This document shows positions 59,209-64,000 of a DNA stretch of 64,000 nt, one piece after another. A program made the translations under genes and the position numbers. Source of the DNA: Zeugodacus cucurbitae (Eukaryota > Arthropoda > Insecta > Diptera > Tephritidae); assembly GCF_028554725.1 (NCBI RefSeq), contig NC_071671.1:61214001-61278000 (forward strand), read 5' to 3'. How positions within the stretch are numbered: position 1 is the stretch's first letter; every line of letters begins with the position of its first letter. Under the pieces are notes generated by a model. That model made no database searches, was not told where the DNA came from, and saw only the letters and a program-made list of their open reading frames with translations.

Positions 59209-60229
59209 TCGGGCAAATCGTCAACAGCGAGTATATGTAACACTTGCATTTAAATGCAGAGTGCATATTAAAATAAATAACAAAAATACAAAAACAACAA
59301 CAACAACAACAACATACATGCATATATCAGTTTATCTCTATAAATTTTTTAGTGCGAAGGCGACGCCGAACAGAAGGCTACAAACCGCTATCACAGCCAA
59401 TCAGCAGCACAGCACAGCAACTAGTCAAGCAAAGCAGAGCAAACTAGAATGCAATGAAAACGCCTACACACCAGCTAAACGCTTACGAATGCATTTACAT
59501 TGCAAAACTGTTATCCACCACAACAACACAAGTTGATCTACGCGACACAAGCAAAAAAATATAACGAGAACAAAAACAAAAGAGGCGCAATGAAACAGAA
59601 TTTAATGCATACAATGTCAACAAATTTTCAAGGCACTCGAGCATACAAATGAGACTGAAATGTTAAAATGTTGCCAACAACGGTTGAGTGCGCTACAAAG
59701 GTACGTATTTAAATATATATAATTTCATATACATTTTTTTTAATTTTGTAGCATGTATGCATGCTTTATTCATGATCTAGAATAGCAGTGCTTGACAGCG
59801 GCATTTACATATCTGCATTTAGTGCTGGCGATCAACCGTTGCAGTCCCTTCAAGTTTTTATAAAAAATCTAAAAAAAAAATTTAAAAATCTGAAAATTGT
59901 TTTTAAATTGTGGAGTCTACTTGAATAAGTGCATAAGTGTCATGTGATTATAAAGTACTCAGAATTTTAAGCGAGTAGTGCTTAGGTAGCTCTCGGAATG
60001 AGGAAAGGAAGTTGAGTCTTCGTAAGCAAATTTTATCAATATTTATTAATAATATTTTTATTATTTTCTTTAGTTAAATTAAATGCTTAATTTTTGCATG
60101 CATTAAGTACTGAAACTTCGTGCTGCTGAAACGGAAAATTCGGAGAGCCTCGATTTTTATTTAACAATTGATTAAAAACACCTTCCTGAGCTGAGTTAAA
60201 TCTCAAAAGTCTCCAACTCGACTGACTGA

Positions 60230-60840
60230 CAAATAAGGTTAGGTTAAGTGGCTGTCAAACGACGCACCTAGGCCTTTGGGAGGTACATTGTGATACCACT
60301 GGGACTGAGATATCTCACACTATCGAGTCATCATTGAACCACCCTGTGGTCCTGATAAAGTGAAAAAGTTCACACAATTTGACATGAGCAACTTCGCCCA
60401 CATCCTCGAGAAAACCGCGTCCAATAGTTGCGATTCTTTTTCTGTACAGAGCCTTGCATCCACAAAGGTGTGTAATTGTTTCTTCTTCTTTGCAGCTTCT
60501 GCGGTAATCATTGAAAGGTATCCCCAGTCTGCTGGCGTGTCTCCCAATCAGACAGTGTCCCGTTAACACCCCTACAAGGGTTCTTGTTTCATAGAAGAAA
60601 TTTAAGAGGTTCAATAAGCGACAAGTACGGCTCTTATTCCAGTCTGGCCACGTTTGTCTGCTTACGGAGCAAGTCGTTACTTGTTTCCATTATGATTCAG
60701 CCGTATCTACTGCATGTTTATCGATTAAGTATTTGCTGGTTCCCAGAGGTATATAGCTTGCCACTTTATCGGCCTCCAACTGCAGTGTGGTGCCCAATCC
60801 GGCTAGTTCATCTGCCACACAGTTCCCAGGGATGTCACTG
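60230..60840 (-). mobile_element. 5'-truncated I-type non-LTR retrotransposon fragment
   Basis: ACTGACTGA flanks the fragment at 60221-60229 and 60841-60849, a probable target duplication (weakened because it is itself a 4-bp repeat). The minus strand carries the end of an ORF2 with RNase H and C-terminal Cys/His region, then a 3' UTR ending GACAGCCACTTAACCTAACC. No long poly-A. Clade is inferred from the RNase H domain placed after the polymerase and the C-terminal knuckle. Confidence 0.8.
60315..60829 (-). pseudogene. RNase H and C-terminal domain of a non-LTR retrotransposon ORF2
   Basis: On the minus strand, in one frame: DIPGNCVADELAGLGTT (end of the RNase H domain, with the conserved N-x-x-A-D-E-L-A motif containing the last catalytic Asp). 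The frame then runs through EADKVASYIPLGTS to a single stop (TAA, about 60693-60691) before WKQVTT. It continues RQTWPDWNKSRTC, then LTGHCLIGRHASRLGIP, a CRSC-like C-x2-C (here R-R-S-C), EEETITHLCGCKAL and FIRTTGWFNDDS before the stop at 60315. LTGH-x8-RLGI and THLLCxC-type motifs are typical of the ORF2 end in I/jockey-group LINEs. The polymerase is lost by truncation. Confidence 0.85.
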
Positions 60841-60849
60841 ACTGACTGA

Positions 60850-61982
60850 ATAAACTCAACATATTTTTTCAGAAATTTTTAAGTATGTGCTTTCAGATTT
60901 ATATTTCCCAATTAGATATCAGATCAGATCTCTATTATCTAAAAAAAAACAAAAATTTTGAAATCAATATGCTAACCTTCTTCCACATAATCAACCCCAA
61001 ATTGAGGGCGTCTCAGAATTCAAAACAAAAAACCAAAAAAAAAGAAAAAAAATCGCGGTTTCGCTGCTTGTGAGAATTTCACACTACAATAAAAGACTAT
61101 TTCATAACACTTAAATTAATATTATTTACGCTTATTGTTTTGATAACTGTAATAAACACCACACCACAACAATAGCGAGAACAATAAAAATCAAAGCGGC
61201 AAAGTAAGGCAAAGAAGTCGAAGAAGCGCTTAGCATTCATGTCAATAATTTGACACTTGCGGTCAGTACACCTAACGGTAAAGCTATCGCTTACTTAGAA
61301 AACCAAAAGGCAAACAAAAATAAATGCGAAATGCAAATAACAAATAAACAAAAAACAAATGAGCAAATATCAAAATCAAATAATAAAGAATGACAAAAGG
61401 CTCGTCGCACGGCACGCACTTCGCACCCTGTCTGTCTTAACCGGCGGCATTCTCGCATGTAGCTTACACACACATACGTGAGTGTCTACATTTACATGAG
61501 CGCCTGGTGCATTGTTGTTTTTGTGCGAAAATTAAAGATTTTTAGCGTTATTCGCTTTTGTTTAAATATAAATATTGTTTATTATGAATATTTGCATTTG
61601 ACACTTTGTTGTATTGCTTGTGAAATTCGCACTTCGCAGACACACTTGCACTCACACACATACAAAGACTGAGTGTTCCAACAGTGGGAATTAGCAGTTG
61701 CTTGGAACTGGGCAAATGTACGCTCGAGTGTTGACAGTTTAAGGCCGCCGATGCTGACAGTGACGTGGATTGGTGAAGTTGACACTGACGTGTGAGGTGC
61801 GCTGTACATGGTTAACGGTTTTTGGGATAAGCGATCTGTTGTGTGTGGGCGTTGCAGAACGCTTTCTTGTTGCTGTCGACATACTCAGAGTGGTTAATTG
61901 GTGGCTTTAAAGTGGATTTGTGTGTACTTAAGCAATACAAGAATTTAGTAATAATGAAAAGAAAGGTTTAAGTGAAATTATA
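60850..61982. other. Stretch without gene
   Basis: A-rich near 60.94-61.05 kb and a slightly GC-richer patch at 61.40-61.50 kb. Nothing recognised. Confidence 0.55.
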
Positions 61983-63212
61983 TATTTTTATACTCTCGCA
62001 ACAAAAGTTGCTACGATAGTATTATAGTTTTGTTCACATAACGGTTGTTTGTAACACCTAAAACTAAAAGAGTTAGATATAGAGTCATATATACCAAAGT
62101 GATCACCATAAGAAGATCAAGTTCGAAAATGAGCAGAATCGGACCATTGCCACGCCCACAAATGGCGAAAAACACATAAAGTGTCATAAGTAAGCCATAA
62201 ATGAAGATATAAAAGTAAAATTTGGAATAAAGGATCGCACTAGGAGGGGGCATATTTGGATGTAATTTTTTTTGGGGAAGTGGGCGTTGCCCCGCCCACA
62301 AATCGTTTATTTGTATTTAACTCACAAACTAATAAAGCTATATAAACCAAACTTTCTGCAGTCGGGTCTCTTACATACCCCACCACACACCATGAAAATA
62401 GTTGAAATCGGATAATAACCACGCCCACCTCCCATACAAAGGTTAGGTTGAAAGTTACTAAAAGTGGGTTAACTAACTAACGAAAAACGTCAGAAACACT
62501 AAATTTTGCAGAAGAAATAGCAGAAGGGAGCTGTACTCAGATTTTTTTACAAAATGGAAAATGGGCGTGGCATCGCCCACTTATGGGTCAAAAACCATAT
62601 CTCAGGAACTACTCGACCGATTCGAATGAAATTCGGTATATAATATTTTCTTGACACCCTGATAACACGGACAAAAAATGGGCGAAATCGGTTCACAACC
62701 ACTACTACTTTCCTTATAACTCAATTTTGAAATCCATCCTATTCCTTCACTTTATAATGTAAACATAAGGAACCAATGAAGATAACGGAATAAAATTTTA
62801 CACAATTAGTGCATATCATCTCTGGCTTCACTTGTGAAAAATTTGTCGAAAACGGACCATAACTTTTCAAGGCCCCAGATATCGAACATGTTGAACTCAG
62901 CACCTAAGGATAAATTTTAACCGAAAATATGGGTAAATATCTCAGATATCTCAATTTAATTCAGAGGAAATTGTTTTCTTCTAATAGTGTGTCTCTGTTC
63001 CAAAAATTATTAAAATCGGGTCATAACATTTCCATATACCTCATTGTTGGTTTTTCAAAAGTATCTTCTCCTAGCTCCCATATACCTAATTATAGGTTTT
63101 TCAAAACTGCGGTGAGCTTTATTCCGCATATATGTATTGGTTAAATTTCTTCAATAAATTGCGAGAGTATAAAATGTTCGGTTGCACCCGAACTTAGCCT
63201 TCCCTTACTTGT
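61983..63212 (+). mobile_element. TATACTCTCGCAA-bounded dispersed repeat, copy 2 (longer)
   Basis: Starts TATTTTTATACTCTCGCAAC and ends with TTGCGAGAGTATAAAATGTT and GGTTGCACCCGAACTTAGCC, then ACTTGTT. It has blocks missing from copy 1, such as ACGGTTGTTTGTAACACC and GTTGCCCCGCCCACAAATCG. Both copies share ACCACGCCCACCTCCCATAC and AATGGGCGTGGC. Same orientation as copy 1. No intact ORF; short frames on the minus strand are by-products. Confidence 0.78.
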
Positions 63213-64000
63213 TTTTTATTAAATAAATTCTAAGAAATATTTTTTTTCACCTGAGTAACAAAATTTAAAAATTATATCAAACAAAAAGCTATAACTTTAA
63301 ACTAAAATAAAATATTTTTTTTTTTATTAAATATATACTCTTAATTCAAATAAAAATATTTTTAAAATAATTTTTATATCAAAAATATGTTATATTTTTA
63401 TATAACTACACTATACCATTTAATTATTAAATATTAAGTCCAAGTGATGCTTATAATTTTAATACTAAAATACGTTTAATATGAAGACTTGGCCAAAATT
63501 TGAAGTAAGCTGATCAAAATTTAAAGAAAGTAAATTTCAAATCGTACAAATTTTCGCTGTAGTCTCTCAAAGATATAATTTGTCATAAAAAGATCATAAA
63601 TCCATAATTTTTTATAGCTTTGAGTTTGAATAACAACTATATTGCCTTCTTAATCACAGTATCATAAAATAACACCTCATTGCTTGAGGTGAAAGATTTT
63701 TTTCTTGATATGCACATAATTACAATCACTCTATCATACAATTAAATTGTTTTTTTAGTTTAATTAATAAGAAAAATAAAGCTGCCAGCTTTCAATAAAA
63801 TTCGTGTTCGTTTTTTCCACTTTTACTTTCATTCATTGTTTTGGGTGCAGCAATTGCAAAATCTTTTATTGATTCCAAACTGCAGCCTGGGAAACAATTC
63901 AAGTGTAAAATGGCAAAGAAGGAGCGATGTACAACAAGGTAGACAGGAGGTAGCTGAGTGACAGCTGGTGACATTTGCAATGTACAATACTGTACAGTTA
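63213..64000. other. Stretch without gene
   Basis: A/T-rich to about 63420; a small perfect hairpin CACCTCA-TTGCT-TGAGGTG at about 63673-63691. No exon recognised. Confidence 0.55.

Larger units (their letters stand above)
53673..60220. other. Stretch without gene
   Basis: Contains two AGACTTAAG motifs, a pentanucleotide array, a (TA)n run, a 33-bp-unit array, an 18-bp duplication at 57059-57092 (ACTGTATTCTTTATACAA twice) and A/T low complexity at about 58.56-58.75 kb. A GC-richer zone at about 54.2-55.7 kb is the only candidate for a promoter or non-coding exon. Confidence 0.5.
50702..64000 (-). other. exp: Region upstream of the first coding exon (5' intron and possible promoter)
   Basis: The acceptor at 50703-50702 requires an upstream non-coding exon, so at least the proximal part is a 5' UTR intron. 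I could not identify the first exon or the promoter. The GC-richer interval at about 54.2-55.7 kb is the most plausible place by composition only. Confidence 0.45.

Noticed and set aside
63673..63691. Small perfect hairpin as a terminator or microRNA
   Set aside because: Only 7-bp stem; too short for a microRNA precursor and no gene ends there.
1..64000. tRNA, rRNA, CRISPR or other bacterial-type features
   Set aside because: None seen; composition, splice sites and repeat content are those of an insect nuclear genome.

Overview
The window is animal, almost certainly higher-dipteran, nuclear DNA. It is AT-rich and dense in CAA/TTG trinucleotide runs, TA-flanked mariner-type elements and jockey-, I- and RTE-type LINE remnants, with short exons scattered in tens of kilobases of intron. 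The repeat families look most like those of tephritid fruit flies; that assignment is inference from remembered repeat types, not a search. Bacterial-style features (operons, RBS, CRISPR, tRNA or rRNA genes) are absent.

Only one gene is well supported. It lies on the minus strand and enters from the right: coding exons at 50581-50701 (start codon), 26722-26879 and 1245-1317, separated by introns of about 23.7 and 25.4 kb. Splice phases are compatible (0, 2, 0) and the three exons join into 116 residues. The joined protein has a charged, helix-prone N-terminus followed by the first half of a Smad-type MH2 domain with no MH1 domain ahead of it. This fits Drosophila expansion (exp), an MH2-only protein acting in tracheal tube-size control. 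The rest of the MH2 domain and the C-terminus lie off the left edge. A strong splice acceptor four bases before the ATG shows that at least one 5' UTR exon lies further right and was not located.

Nearly everything else is intron or upstream DNA carrying transposon remnants. From left to right: a degenerate ~117-bp tandem array (0.5-1.1 kb); an internally deleted LINE with a YADD reverse transcriptase (3.9-5.1 kb); a mariner-type end and a TTAA-ended repeat (9.8-10.6 kb); a deleted mariner-type element keeping its catalytic domain (18.2-19.1 kb); a foldback element (21.5-22.3 kb); a TTAA-flanked piggyBac-like MITE (29.0-29.3 kb); a TA-flanked MITE family at 33.9, 44.7 and 48.1 kb, the last split by a CACAGTG-ended element; pogo/Tigger elements (40.4, 44.0, 53.5 kb); two copies of a TATACTCTCGCAA-bounded repeat (40.9 and 62.0 kb); a jockey-type LINE with an exact 10-bp target duplication (45.1 kb); and an I-type LINE fragment with RNase H sequence (60.2 kb). 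A further TIR family has four copies in one orientation (3.5, 16.9, 23.7, 52.7 kb).

The least explained signal is a ~20-bp motif, AGACTTAAGCAACGAACTCG. It recurs at six sites spread over 46 kb, all in one orientation, plus a seventh inverted copy cut in two by a TA-targeting MITE. It contains two adjacent palindromic cores and is not part of any longer repeat I can see. No previously undescribed coding system is visible.
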